Below, in pieces: positions 1 through 8,573 of a stretch of 64,000 bases of DNA (positions are counted from its first letter, which is position 1; every line of letters begins with the position of its first letter). Where the stretch lies: NCBI RefSeq assembly GCF_032921865.1, contig NZ_CP136684.1, positions 221,001-285,000 of the forward strand, written 5' to 3'. This stretch comes from Thalassospira lucentensis. Lineage in GTDB: Bacteria; Pseudomonadota; Alphaproteobacteria; Rhodospirillales; Thalassospiraceae. The notes beneath the pieces were generated by a model. It saw only the letters and a program-made list of their open reading frames with translations, was not told the DNA's origin and did not search any database. The translations under genes and the position numbers were made by a program.

Positions 1-58
1 CATCCGCCTTCGCGACGGCCACTTCTTCAGTCTCTTCGATGGTTTCTGCTTCGCTCAT
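1..58 (-). CDS. N-terminus of an unidentified protein, cut by the window edge
   Basis: Only the first 19 codons are inside the window. Reading leftwards from the ATG at 58, the peptide starts MSEAETIEETEEV and is strongly acidic. An AAGAGG ribosome binding site lies just upstream of the start. The rest of the gene lies beyond position 1, so no family can be named. It is in the same orientation as the SPFH gene that ends about 100 bases upstream and could be its last operon member. Confidence 0.55.
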   Translation of the reverse strand, partial: MSEAETIEETEEVAVAKAD

Positions 59-159
59 TATCGCCTCTTGAATGTCTACCTTCAGGTTGATGATCTGCAC
101 GCAAAATTTATTCTTCAACTTTACCTGAACTAACCCGAAGTAGCAACGTGCAACACCCT

Positions 160-1545
160 TTATTTGCTACCGGTTTTTGAAATTTCAGGCTGCCCTGCAC
201 TCTCGTGTGTCGCGACCGGTTCCATGTCGCTCTGTTTAACGACACCGCCCCCGCTACCACTGGATTGATCAAAGACCGGCGCAATCGATTTCAAAACATC
301 TCCGGCGGTTTTACCCGCTGTTGAAACATCTTCTGACGCCCCTGCTGCCGGGCCTGTCGGGGCGGCCGGTTTCGTCGGGGGTGTGACCGGCTGCGTGTTC
401 GAATTTGCCGCCGCAGGCCGTGCGCGTTTGCCTGACGGATCAGCAGGTTCGCGAACGCCGGGCGAAATCGCATTTTGCGGCGCGATTTCCTGCGACCGCG
501 CATTAAGCGCCCCGGCATTCGGCAGGCTTTCGGCCGTATCGTTCACAAGCTCCGCCCCCGAACCGGAATCCGCACTGCTGGCCGTCGGTGCATCCGCGGT
601 ATTGAGGATCACGGGCAGGCCATCCTTGCCGCCAATGATGATCGTCTTGCTGTTTTTCGATGTCGCAAGCGTCATGGTCGCTTCGATACCGCGCAGGCGC
701 AGATATTCCTCGGTGATCGTTTTGGCGACGATATCCTGGAATTCACGAATACCTTCCGCCTCGATCTTCTTGCGCTGCTTTTCCTTTTCCTCTCGCGCCA
801 GACGGAAATCATATTCCAGCATCGCCTGATACTGTTCGGCCTTGCGTTCAATCGCATCCGCCACGCGTTCCGGCAGTGTCACGGACCGGATCAGAACGTC
901 TTCAACCGTCACCAGCCGCCCCTGGAAGCTTTGATTGACCAGCGACGATCCAAGTTCGTTGACCATGCGTTCAAGGATTTCCGCCTGAATGAAGGCACGG
1001 GTTTCGGTATAAAGCTGTTCAGGGGTGTAACGCGAAATCAGTTCACGCGCGTGCGATCCGATTTCCGGATATACAAGGACTTCGGCATAATTCGGCCCGA
1101 CCAGCTTGTGCAGCATCCCGACCGCTTCGCGGTTGATGCGATAACGCACCGCGATGTCGACTTCCATCGACAGGCCATTCGATGAAATCGTGTCATAAAC
1201 GCGCGCCTGATTTTGCAGGCGGGCGTCATAGATATACATTTCATCCCACGGGAAGATCATGTGAATACCTTCGCCGTAGCTTTTATCAACGACCGTCCCG
1301 CCAAAGAACCGGTACCACATCACCGCAACATGCCCCGCAGGCACGGTAATGAAAATCTGCGGCGCCAACGCGAAAATCGCGACCAGCAGGAACAGAAGAC
1401 CGATCAGAAAAGCCGTGCGCAACCGCCGCAGGCGTACGCCAGCACTAATGAAAAAGCGCCGCCAAAAGATCGACCATCGCCCTCTTTTGCGGGCGGTTCC
1501 GTTTTCGTCTGGTGCACCGGGTGCGACTGTCGCGCTATCAACCAT
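160..1545 (-). CDS. Band-7/SPFH (prohibitin-like) membrane protein with long C-terminal tail
   Basis: 461 residues. A basic cytoplasmic N-terminus is followed by one membrane helix at about residues 43-63. The SPFH/band-7 domain (about 65-260) starts with the typical ITVPAGHVAV stretch and contains VDIAVRYRINRE. A charged helical stretch follows (about 235-270, rich in E, K, R), as in prohibitin/stomatin-type scaffolds. Residues from about 315 on are low-complexity (Ala, Pro, Ser, Thr, Gly) and probably disordered, which is longer than in a usual prohibitin. Members of the family form membrane-microdomain scaffolds or modulate membrane proteases; no partner protease is visible here. It is probably co-transcribed with the two minus-strand membrane genes just upstream. 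Confidence 0.85.
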   Translation of the reverse strand: MVDSATVAPGAPDENGTARKRGRWSIFWRRFFISAGVRLRRLRTAFLIGLLFLLVAIFALAPQIFITVPAGHVAVMWYRFFGGTVVDKSYGEGIHMIFPWDEMYIYDARLQNQARVYDTISSNGLSMEVDIAVRYRINREAVGMLHKLVGPNYAEVLVYPEIGSHARELISRYTPEQLYTETRAFIQAEILERMVNELGSSLVNQSFQGRLVTVEDVLIRSVTLPERVADAIERKAEQYQAMLEYDFRLAREEKEKQRKKIEAEGIREFQDIVAKTITEEYLRLRGIEATMTLATSKNSKTIIIGGKDGLPVILNTADAPTASSADSGSGAELVNDTAESLPNAGALNARSQEIAPQNAISPGVREPADPSGKRARPAAANSNTQPVTPPTKPAAPTGPAAGASEDVSTAGKTAGDVLKSIAPVFDQSSGSGGGVVKQSDMEPVATHESAGQPEISKTGSK

Positions 1546-1603
1546 TCATCATCTCGTCGTCGGGTGTATCGTGACGCATGCTGATCGCCCGTCAGTCATC
1601 ATC

Positions 1604-1801
1604 TTAATCATAATCAAGGTCTTTAAGCTTTTCACGAAGCTCCCGCGACGGGCGCGCAACGATCTGAACCAGAAAATCGCCAATCGGGGTAATCACAATC
1701 GCCAGCAGGAAATGCCCCAGAAACCCGAACGATGTCCGGCGTCCCAGCATGCCGCAAACAATGCAGGCCAATAGATAAATTACAATCAAAATCAAATGCA
1801 T
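1604..1801 (-). CDS. Small two-helix inner-membrane protein
   Basis: 65 residues. Two hydrophobic segments (about residues 3-18 and 25-47) are separated by a short GRRTSFG turn and followed by a charged tail (RPSRELREKLKDLDYD). No signal peptidase site and no recognised family. It sits 58 bases upstream of the SPFH gene and 44 bases downstream of the DUF697 gene on the same strand, so it is probably part of a small membrane operon. An accessory subunit of the SPFH scaffold is possible, but this is inference from position only. Confidence 0.6.
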   Translation of the reverse strand: MHLILIVIYLLACIVCGMLGRRTSFGFLGHFLLAIVITPIGDFLVQIVARPSRELREKLKDLDYD

Positions 1802-1845
1802 CGTTTCGCCACCCGAATTCCTGTTATTGCGCGATTACGCGTTCT

Positions 1846-2352
1846 TCACGCCGTTTTCCCGTCCTGATCGAATTTCAGGCCATCCTTGAATTTCTGGCGG
1901 AACTCGGCCTCCGCCTTCTTGGCGTCAAAATCCGCCATCGTCCCGCCTGCGGCGTAATGCTGCTGAAAAACCCGGCCAAGCGCATAGGTAAATGCCGCAT
2001 TGAAACCCGGCATGGTCACGATGCTCAGTGCCGATCCGACAACCGGCATCACCTTGGCAAGATTGGCAAATATCCCCGTCCCCAAAAGAGCCCGCCCCAA
2101 AACGCCGCTGGTAATGCACGCCGTTAAGGCCGCGATCACGGATTTGCCGCTGCTCTTGTTGAACGCAACACCGTAAACATCGCTCAGTTCCGCCAGCATT
2201 TTAAGCTGCACGGCAACCGTGGCCGCAGAATCGACAACAGGGATTGGAACAAAACCGGTCGTGGCCGCCCAAAGGGTATTGCGTTGCACAACACCACTTG
2301 CAAGACGGTGCTGTTTGCGCCGTTTCAGCACTTCAAGCGTTTCAGCCCCCAT
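1846..2352 (-). CDS. DUF697 family (YcjF-like) membrane-associated protein
   Basis: 168 residues from the ATG at 2352, which has a GGGGGA ribosome binding site; an in-frame TTG start at 2460 would add 36 residues. The protein begins with a basic helix (VLKRRKQHRLASGVV) and has the pattern FVPIPVVDSAATVAVQLKMLAELSDVYG typical of DUF697/YcjF proteins. Glycine-rich hydrophobic segments follow at about residues 80-130. The DUF697 domain is often attached to or encoded beside GTPases, but none is seen here. It heads the minus-strand group DUF697, small membrane protein, SPFH. Confidence 0.7.
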   Translation of the reverse strand: MGAETLEVLKRRKQHRLASGVVQRNTLWAATTGFVPIPVVDSAATVAVQLKMLAELSDVYGVAFNKSSGKSVIAALTACITSGVLGRALLGTGIFANLAKVMPVVGSALSIVTMPGFNAAFTYALGRVFQQHYAAGGTMADFDAKKAEAEFRQKFKDGLKFDQDGKTA

Positions 2353-2558
2353 CACGTCCCCCGGTTTATTGTCCCGCGGCAAATCATAATCGCTAACTAT
2401 CGGCACTGCAAACCGAATCAAGGTTTTATACAGCCTTGACCCAACCCCCGATGCAATCAACCATATGGTTTGTGAAAGCGGGTTTCTGAGGATATAACCG
2501 GCTTAACAGGACTGTGTTTTGAAAATATTTTGAAAATATATGTCGCCGGAGACACGTT

Positions 2559-3341
2559 TTGAAGCTGTCTACCAAGATCGGGCTGGCCCTTTTCCTTGTG
2601 CTTGCAAGCGCCCTAAGCATGACCACGGTCCTGAACTATCTGCGATTCGACCAGACCCTGCACACCCTTCTGGCCCAGCGGATGACCGTGATCCTCAATG
2701 AAACCAGTCAGGATATCGTGGCCGGTATCGATCTGGGTTTGCGGCTGGAAAACATGGAAAACCTGCAACCAATCCTGAACCGGCGTCTGGATATGTCCAA
2801 CGATATCCGCAATGTCGCCGTTCTTGATTGTGATGGCACCATCATCAGCAACGCCGCGCGATCCCCCAATGATCAGGCGCTCTCTGGCGCGGCAATCGCC
2901 CAACAGGCCCGCGATGAGTGGATCGATTTCACACCGGGCATCGCCACCGCCGGGCAGGTCCTGCGCGACAGCCTCGGCCAATGCGCAGGGCAGGTCGTCA
3001 TTACGGCAAGCGCCGAAACCTCCGAAGCCAAGCTTGCCAATGCCTTCTCCGAAATGTGGAAATCGGCGGCCTTGGGCATGGGCATGATTATCCCCATTCT
3101 TGGCGTTCTGTTCATTCTTATGCGCCGCCGCCATCGCGTTTTCGAAGAACTGCACGAAGATCTGGCGCGCGCGGTTGCGGGCAAGGCCCCCAATATCCGC
3201 CCCCATGATGGCGATGTCCTGACCCAAAGCGAAATCGAACTGATTTCCCTGTACCGCGAAATCCGCGATCAGTTGCCGCACGAAACAAAAAAGGGCAGCA
3301 CCAGACGCCAATCGGAAACCTCGGCGGAGCCGCTGAAATGA
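2559..3341 (+). CDS. Membrane-anchored periplasmic sensor protein without output domain
   Basis: 260 residues, TTG start at 2559 preceded by GGAG. Topology: membrane helix about 8-28; periplasmic region about 29-165 containing NVAVLDCDGTIISNA, which resembles the core strand of Cache/PAS-like sensor domains; second helix about 168-188; then a cytoplasmic tail with a short HAMP-like stretch (FEELHEDLARAVAGKAPNIRP). No kinase, GGDEF or methyl-accepting domain follows. Its last four bases overlap the start of the next gene (ATGA), the first of three such overlaps in this operon. It may sense the ligand and pass the signal to the HAMP-MFS protein, but that is inference. Confidence 0.6.
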   Translation: MKLSTKIGLALFLVLASALSMTTVLNYLRFDQTLHTLLAQRMTVILNETSQDIVAGIDLGLRLENMENLQPILNRRLDMSNDIRNVAVLDCDGTIISNAARSPNDQALSGAAIAQQARDEWIDFTPGIATAGQVLRDSLGQCAGQVVITASAETSEAKLANAFSEMWKSAALGMGMIIPILGVLFILMRRRHRVFEELHEDLARAVAGKAPNIRPHDGDVLTQSEIELISLYREIRDQLPHETKKGSTRRQSETSAEPLK

Positions 3342-5344
3342 CCCTCTCTGCCAATCCCGATACCAAACCTGACACTCCGACCTCCCCTCATGGTGGCAAT
3401 ATCCGAAGCCGCCTGTTCCCCAAGGGCACGATCTGGATTCTGCTGCTGTTCAGCACAATCTCGCTTTGCATCGCACTGGTCGGGATTTCGTGGCGCGCCG
3501 CCGAGCTGGCGCGCGCCGATCTGCAAACCGAAATCCGTGAAAAGGCCGGGATCGAAGCCCGGGTTCTTGGCGAAAAGATCGAAAACGCCCTGCGACTTGG
3601 CATTCCGCTGCGCGAAATTGTCGGTTTTGAAACCGTGGTCTACCAGCTTCGCAATGGCGATCCCGATCTGGTTTTTGCCGCCATCACCGACAAGGCCGGC
3701 GACATCCTGCATGCAGGCGGTCTGTCATCGGATGAAATCGCCACCGCCCTTAAGGCACCGTCGGGCAATGATACCGCCTATATCGTCACCCGTCTGGACC
3801 TGCCCCGCGCCGAAGGGCAGGACGATATCGAAGTCGTCCTTGGGCATGCCCGTGCGGCCCTGATGCGCCCGGTGACGGATAATCTTTATGACATTGCGAT
3901 CATTTTCATCATCACGCTCGCCCTGTCGTTCGAGCTGATGTTGCTGGTGTTAACCGTCAATGTCGCCCTGCCGGTAAGGGTCGCGCGCAAGGTTCTGGAC
4001 AATGTGCGCGACCGCAAATTCACCCTGCTGCATGGCCAAAGCACCCATGACGAAATCGGCCAGTTCATGGAACGGATCAATTCCCTGATCAACACCACCG
4101 CCAAAAAGGTCGGAACCCATCCCCAGCGCGAACGCGAGGTAAAGCTGATCGGTGTCCGCATGCTGGCCTTCATGTTCGTCCTTGCCGAAGAACTGGCCCG
4201 GCCAATCATGCCCGCCTTCTTTAGCCAGGTCACATCCCACAGCATCGACGGGCAGCTTGGTGCTGGCGTGGTCATGGCGGTTCATCTTCTGATGGTTGCC
4301 CTTGCCATGCCGATCTGCAGCCTGTTTCAGGAACAGGTCGGGTCACTTCGCATGTATCTGTGCGGCGCGTTTCTGGCGACACTTGGCCTGATCGGTACCG
4401 CCTTTGCCGGGGGCATATGGGATCTTGTACTGTGGCGGGCATTGTCGGGGATCGGTTACGCCACCACCTTTGTCGCCTGTCAGTCCTATGTCCTTGATGC
4501 CACCAATGACAGCAACCGCACACAGGGTACTGCCATGATGGTCAGCGGCATCATGCTGGCCGATATCTGCGGCCCGGCAATTGGCGGGATTGTTGCGGGC
4601 CATTTCGGGCCGGACATGACCTTTATCGCCGGTGCGACCATTGCGTTTCTCGCAGTCCTTCTGGCCTTCTTCCTGATGGATAACATGGTGCGCGGCAAAA
4701 CCCCGCCACCGATCCCCACACGTGCCGCCCTTCGCGCCATGCTCGGCAATCGCCGTTTGCAGGTCCTGATCCTGTTCGCCGCCATTCCCGCCAAACTGAT
4801 CCTCAGCGGCTTTTTATATTACCTGACCCCGATGATCCTGCTGCAATCGGGTGCGACCACGGCTGAAACCGGGCGGGTGATCATGCTTTATGGGCTGGTC
4901 GCGATCCTGACCGGCTGGGCAGCGGCAAAATGGACCGACAAGAACCAGAACGAAACCCGCGCGGTCGGCATTGGTGGCGGGCTAACAGCAGCAGGCTTGT
5001 TGCTGGCGGGCTGGCTTCCGGAATATGCCCTGTTTGCGGTTGCCGTCGCCCTGCTTGGTCTGGCGCAGGCGACCTCAATCCCCGCACAGCTTTCCGCCAG
5101 CTTGAAACTCAGCAAGGATTTCACCAAGGATCACGGCACCGGCCCGGTTCTTGCCGTCCTGCGTCTTGCCGAACGGCTGGGCGGGGCTGCAGGTCCGTTG
5201 CTTGCCGCCGGTCTGACCCTTCTGGTCGGAACAACACACGCGGTTCTGATCTTCGGGGCCTTTGCTGCTGTTTCGGTTCTGTGCTTTGAACTTCTGATCG
5301 GCCATGTGCCCCCAGAACAGAAAAACGAGGGAGGAACGAAATGA
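3338..5344 (+). CDS. Periplasmic sensor-HAMP-MFS transporter fusion
   Basis: 668 residues, much longer than a normal MFS carrier (about 400). Visible order: helix about 30-50; periplasmic sensor region about 52-180, with VFAAITDKAGDILHAGG typical of a Cache/PAS-like fold; helix about 184-208; HAMP-like linker about 209-262 (KVLDNVRDRKFTLLHGQ, then HDEIGQFMERINSLI); then a 12-helix MFS carrier from about 275 to 655. The MFS part resembles drug/H+ antiporter-type carriers (ALSGIGYATTFVACQSYV). The N-terminal half has the architecture of a chemoreceptor or histidine-kinase input module. The start overlaps the preceding stop by four bases and the stop overlaps the next start. The MFS assignment is firm; the sensor and HAMP assignment is from pattern and topology only. 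Confidence 0.75.
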   Translation: MTLSANPDTKPDTPTSPHGGNIRSRLFPKGTIWILLLFSTISLCIALVGISWRAAELARADLQTEIREKAGIEARVLGEKIENALRLGIPLREIVGFETVVYQLRNGDPDLVFAAITDKAGDILHAGGLSSDEIATALKAPSGNDTAYIVTRLDLPRAEGQDDIEVVLGHARAALMRPVTDNLYDIAIIFIITLALSFELMLLVLTVNVALPVRVARKVLDNVRDRKFTLLHGQSTHDEIGQFMERINSLINTTAKKVGTHPQREREVKLIGVRMLAFMFVLAEELARPIMPAFFSQVTSHSIDGQLGAGVVMAVHLLMVALAMPICSLFQEQVGSLRMYLCGAFLATLGLIGTAFAGGIWDLVLWRALSGIGYATTFVACQSYVLDATNDSNRTQGTAMMVSGIMLADICGPAIGGIVAGHFGPDMTFIAGATIAFLAVLLAFFLMDNMVRGKTPPPIPTRAALRAMLGNRRLQVLILFAAIPAKLILSGFLYYLTPMILLQSGATTAETGRVIMLYGLVAILTGWAAAKWTDKNQNETRAVGIGGGLTAAGLLLAGWLPEYALFAVAVALLGLAQATSIPAQLSASLKLSKDFTKDHGTGPVLAVLRLAERLGGAAGPLLAAGLTLLVGTTHAVLIFGAFAAVSVLCFELLIGHVPPEQKNEGGTK

Positions 5345-6357
5345 CCTTTTCCCTTCTCCCCGCCTTTCGTCTGTTGGGCATTCTTGTGGCCATCGCCGTC
5401 TCAATCTTTGCTCCGGCGGCATATGCACAATCGCAACCGGACCCGCTTAAAATCGCCATGGTCCTGTGGCGCGGCGAAACCAATGTCGAACAGGGATTTC
5501 GCGCCTATTTCGATGAAAACAGCATTGCCGTCGACCTGACCATTTATGACACTGCGCGCGATCTGTCGCGCGTGCCTGCCATCATCGATCAGATCCGTAA
5601 AGACCCGCCCGATCTGGTTTACACATGGGGCACCGGGATCACGTCAGCTGTGGTTGGCAAATATGATGCCGTCGATCCGGTACAAAACATTACCGATCTG
5701 CCGGTGGTTTATGTGATGGTTTCATCGCCATGGAAAACCGGCATTGCCGCCCCTGCGGGCCAAAGCCGCCCCAATGTCACGGGTGCCGCCCACATCGCCC
5801 CGCTTCCCGCTCAGATCAATGCCATCCGCGCCTATCGCCCGATGGACAAACTTGGTGTGGTCTATAACAGCCGCGAAGACAATTCCGTTTCCAACGTCGC
5901 CGATCTGACCGAACTGGGCCGCGAAATGGGCTTCGAAGTCCTGGCCGCTCCGCTCGGCAGCAATGGCGAACCCTCACAGGATGACATTCCCCCTGCCGTC
6001 GCCGAACTCGCCCGCAAGGGGGCCGACATCCTGTATATCGGACCGGACAATTTCATCGGCAATTATCGCGATACCCTGACCGATGCCGGTTTTGCCAACG
6101 GGCTTGCCGCCTTTAGCGCGACCGAACTTGAAGTCCGCGACGGCCACGCCATGCTGGGCCTTGTCAGCCGTTATGAACTTGTCGGCCGCCTTGCCGCCAG
6201 CAAGGTCGAACAGATCCTGATCGATGGCATATCGCCGGCTGATATCCCGGTCGAAACGCTTGACCGGTTTTCCTATCTGATCCGGCTGTCATCGGCGCGC
6301 AAGCTTAAACTCTATCCGCCGCTGTCGCTGCTTGATTACGCGGAAGTCATCGAATGA
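5341..6357 (+). CDS. ABC_sub_bind family periplasmic binding protein, orphan
   Basis: 338 residues, with a strong GGGAGGAACGAA ribosome binding site before the ATG at 5341. A signal peptide ends near residue 29 (AAYAQSQ). The mature protein has the two-lobed pattern of the PF04392 family: IAMVLWRGETNVEQGF, later DLVYTWGTGITSAV and DILYIGPDNFIGNY. These proteins are usually encoded with their own ABC permease and ATPase, or with sensor proteins. Here neither permease nor ATPase is present, so it may present a ligand to the sensor or MFS proteins encoded just upstream. It overlaps both neighbours by four bases. Confidence 0.75.
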   Translation: MTFSLLPAFRLLGILVAIAVSIFAPAAYAQSQPDPLKIAMVLWRGETNVEQGFRAYFDENSIAVDLTIYDTARDLSRVPAIIDQIRKDPPDLVYTWGTGITSAVVGKYDAVDPVQNITDLPVVYVMVSSPWKTGIAAPAGQSRPNVTGAAHIAPLPAQINAIRAYRPMDKLGVVYNSREDNSVSNVADLTELGREMGFEVLAAPLGSNGEPSQDDIPPAVAELARKGADILYIGPDNFIGNYRDTLTDAGFANGLAAFSATELEVRDGHAMLGLVSRYELVGRLAASKVEQILIDGISPADIPVETLDRFSYLIRLSSARKLKLYPPLSLLDYAEVIE

Positions 6358-7025
6358 GCACCCTGACCCGGCTTGATCCATCCCACCTTCCGGCCATCAT
6401 CGCCCTGCATCACAGGGTGATCGCCGATCTGCCGCCGGGCAATGCCGCCACCGAAACCGATCAGTTCTTTGCCGATCATCTTGATGCCTGCGGGCAAATC
6501 TTTGGCGTCTTTGACGATGATCGTCTGATGGCCTATTGCGTGCTGGGATTGCCGCGTGATGGTGATCCCAATTTCGGCACCGACCATCACCTGCCCCCCG
6601 ATCTGCTGGGCCAGGTCGCCCATATCGACGGGGTCGCCGTTGATCCAAATTGGCGCGGACAGGGATGGCAACGCAAAATGGTTGAATACCGGATCGAAAT
6701 GGCCCGGAAATTCGGACGAACCATCGCGCTCAGCACCGTCGCCCCGACCAATTTTCCAAGCCTGATCAGCACCGTATCAACCGGCCTTGCCATTCATGGC
6801 TTGATCGCAAAATTTGGCGGAAACCGGTTCTTGCTGCGACGGGATATCGGCCCCGATCAGGATGCAAAATCCGCCCGCGCCCCTGATACAGCCATCTGGT
6901 GCGCCAGCGACGATCTTGCGACCTGTCGAAAATTGCTTGATGACGGGTTTATCGGCCAGTTTTGCCAGTCATCGGGCCGCGGAACCGCCCCGCGCATCGG
7001 CTGGGCGCCGCTTCCGTCCGCTTAA
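6354..7025 (+). CDS. GNAT-fold acetyltransferase
   Basis: 223 residues. The acetyl-CoA binding motif is visible at about residues 84-105: VAHIDGVAVDPNWRGQGWQRKMV, matching the R/Q-x-x-G-x-G/A loop. The N-terminal strand pattern and the VAPTNFPSL segment near residue 126 also fit a GNAT domain. The substrate is unknown. It is the last gene of the four-gene ATGA-coupled operon, so it may modify the molecule sensed or transported by that operon; this is inference. It ends nine bases before the converging TAXI gene. Confidence 0.75.
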   Translation: MSTLTRLDPSHLPAIIALHHRVIADLPPGNAATETDQFFADHLDACGQIFGVFDDDRLMAYCVLGLPRDGDPNFGTDHHLPPDLLGQVAHIDGVAVDPNWRGQGWQRKMVEYRIEMARKFGRTIALSTVAPTNFPSLISTVSTGLAIHGLIAKFGGNRFLLRRDIGPDQDAKSARAPDTAIWCASDDLATCRKLLDDGFIGQFCQSSGRGTAPRIGWAPLPSA

Positions 7026-7034
7026 TATCGCGGC

Positions 7035-8300
7035 TTACTGCTGATAGGTATAATTCCATTTGCGCTGCCCTTTCGGGTCGGCCTGCTGATAATAGGGCTG
7101 CCAGTCGCAGGCATGCGCATCGGTTTCCCAATAACACGCCGCCCCCTTATGGAACGGCAGGAAATTGCCCTTTTTGAACATGTCATCAGCAACGACACTC
7201 CGGAATGTCGGATACATTTCCTTCATCCGGTCGATATTTTCATGCACGATCCGCGTGATCCAGTACACCACATACGGATCAGCCGGTTCATAGGCAATCA
7301 GCGACGCCTTGAAGCCATAGGATGAAATCGCTTCTTCCTGTGCACTATATGTCTTTGCTGGCAAAACCTGATTAAAGAAATACTGGTTTGCCTTGACCAT
7401 TTCATCGGTCAAAGGCCCGCCCATGCCAACAACCCGCGCCCCGCAGCCAAGCGTATCTTCGATCAGCGACGCCGGATGCCCGATCCAAAGACCGAACGCA
7501 TCGATATAATTCTCGCAGATGCCAAGCTCGTTATAATCCTGCGCAACGCCGTAAACCGTATCAAGATCGTCCAGCGTCAATTTGTATCGCGACAGAAGTT
7601 CAAGCCACAATTCCCGCGATGCCGATCCTTCCGGTCCGATATTGATGCGTTTGCCGCGCAGATCGGCGATCGATTCAATATCGGAATCATTGCGCACCAC
7701 CAGCAATCCCATTTCGTCATGCAACGACATCACCGACCGCGCACCGGGGATCGGCGCAATGCCTTTCTGCGCTTCCCAATTATTGTTCGACTGCACGATG
7801 GCAAGCTGCACCCGCCCTTCTTTCATCAGGCGGATATTGCTGCCGACCCCCTGGGATCGCAACGGCACGCAATGCACCCGATGGCGTTCAAAGGTCCGGC
7901 TCATCATGTCGCAAATCTGGGCGGCAACCTTGAAATACACGCCACTCGTACTGCCGCTGTAAATGGCCGCGTAATAGGATCGTTCCGTCTGGCCATCACC
8001 GGCAATCACATCGACATTGCTTAACGCCGCCAGACTTTCCGGGTCGGTTGCGCGGCGGCGATACTGCGACAGCGGAATGGCATCGGGCTTGTAAATCAGG
8101 CCGTCGATCAGATCGGGATTGGTTTTTGCCGGGTCGATGATGGCATCGTCATAAGTATCGACATCGATATCAGGCAGGACATCAACCGGGGACATATCGG
8201 CATTTGCGTCCTCGGCAACGGTACCGCTTCCCTGTGCATGGGCACCCACGGCCCCCGCTGACAACAGCATCGCCAGCATACCGGTCGCAATCATTCTCAT
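7035..8300 (-). CDS. TAXI-family TRAP-type solute-binding protein, orphan
   Basis: About 421 residues from the ATG at 8300; a TTG six codons earlier is possible. A signal peptide ends near AHAQG. The core has the TAXI signatures: YYAAIYSGSTSGVYFKVAAQICDMM, QLAIVQSNNNWEAQKG, and later DLRGKRINIGPEGSASRELW. TAXI proteins normally work with a fused 4TM-12TM TRAP permease, but none is encoded nearby. An acidic 60-residue stretch between signal peptide and domain (many Asp, Pro) is unusual. It converges on the sensor/MFS operon, so this 6-kb region holds two orphan binding proteins. Confidence 0.8.
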   Translation of the reverse strand: MRMIATGMLAMLLSAGAVGAHAQGSGTVAEDANADMSPVDVLPDIDVDTYDDAIIDPAKTNPDLIDGLIYKPDAIPLSQYRRRATDPESLAALSNVDVIAGDGQTERSYYAAIYSGSTSGVYFKVAAQICDMMSRTFERHRVHCVPLRSQGVGSNIRLMKEGRVQLAIVQSNNNWEAQKGIAPIPGARSVMSLHDEMGLLVVRNDSDIESIADLRGKRINIGPEGSASRELWLELLSRYKLTLDDLDTVYGVAQDYNELGICENYIDAFGLWIGHPASLIEDTLGCGARVVGMGGPLTDEMVKANQYFFNQVLPAKTYSAQEEAISSYGFKASLIAYEPADPYVVYWITRIVHENIDRMKEMYPTFRSVVADDMFKKGNFLPFHKGAACYWETDAHACDWQPYYQQADPKGQRKWNYTYQQ

Positions 8301-8573
8301 GCCGAGCTCAAAACGCAAAACCGTCCACTCATCGTTAGTGATGAATCAATCCCCGCATCCCAATGACCATATCCTAATGGATCATCGGGAAACCCGTCGA
8401 GAGCGAAGATGAATTAATATCCCTATTCTCAGCGATTTAACACAATCATCTTCACGACAACCCTGCACGATCGTTGATATTCAGATTGTGTTTGACGCAA
8501 CATCATACGCCCCTCATAAACCAGAAGAACATATAACAGAAAACCGGACCACGGCCAGATTTCGGAGAAATCG

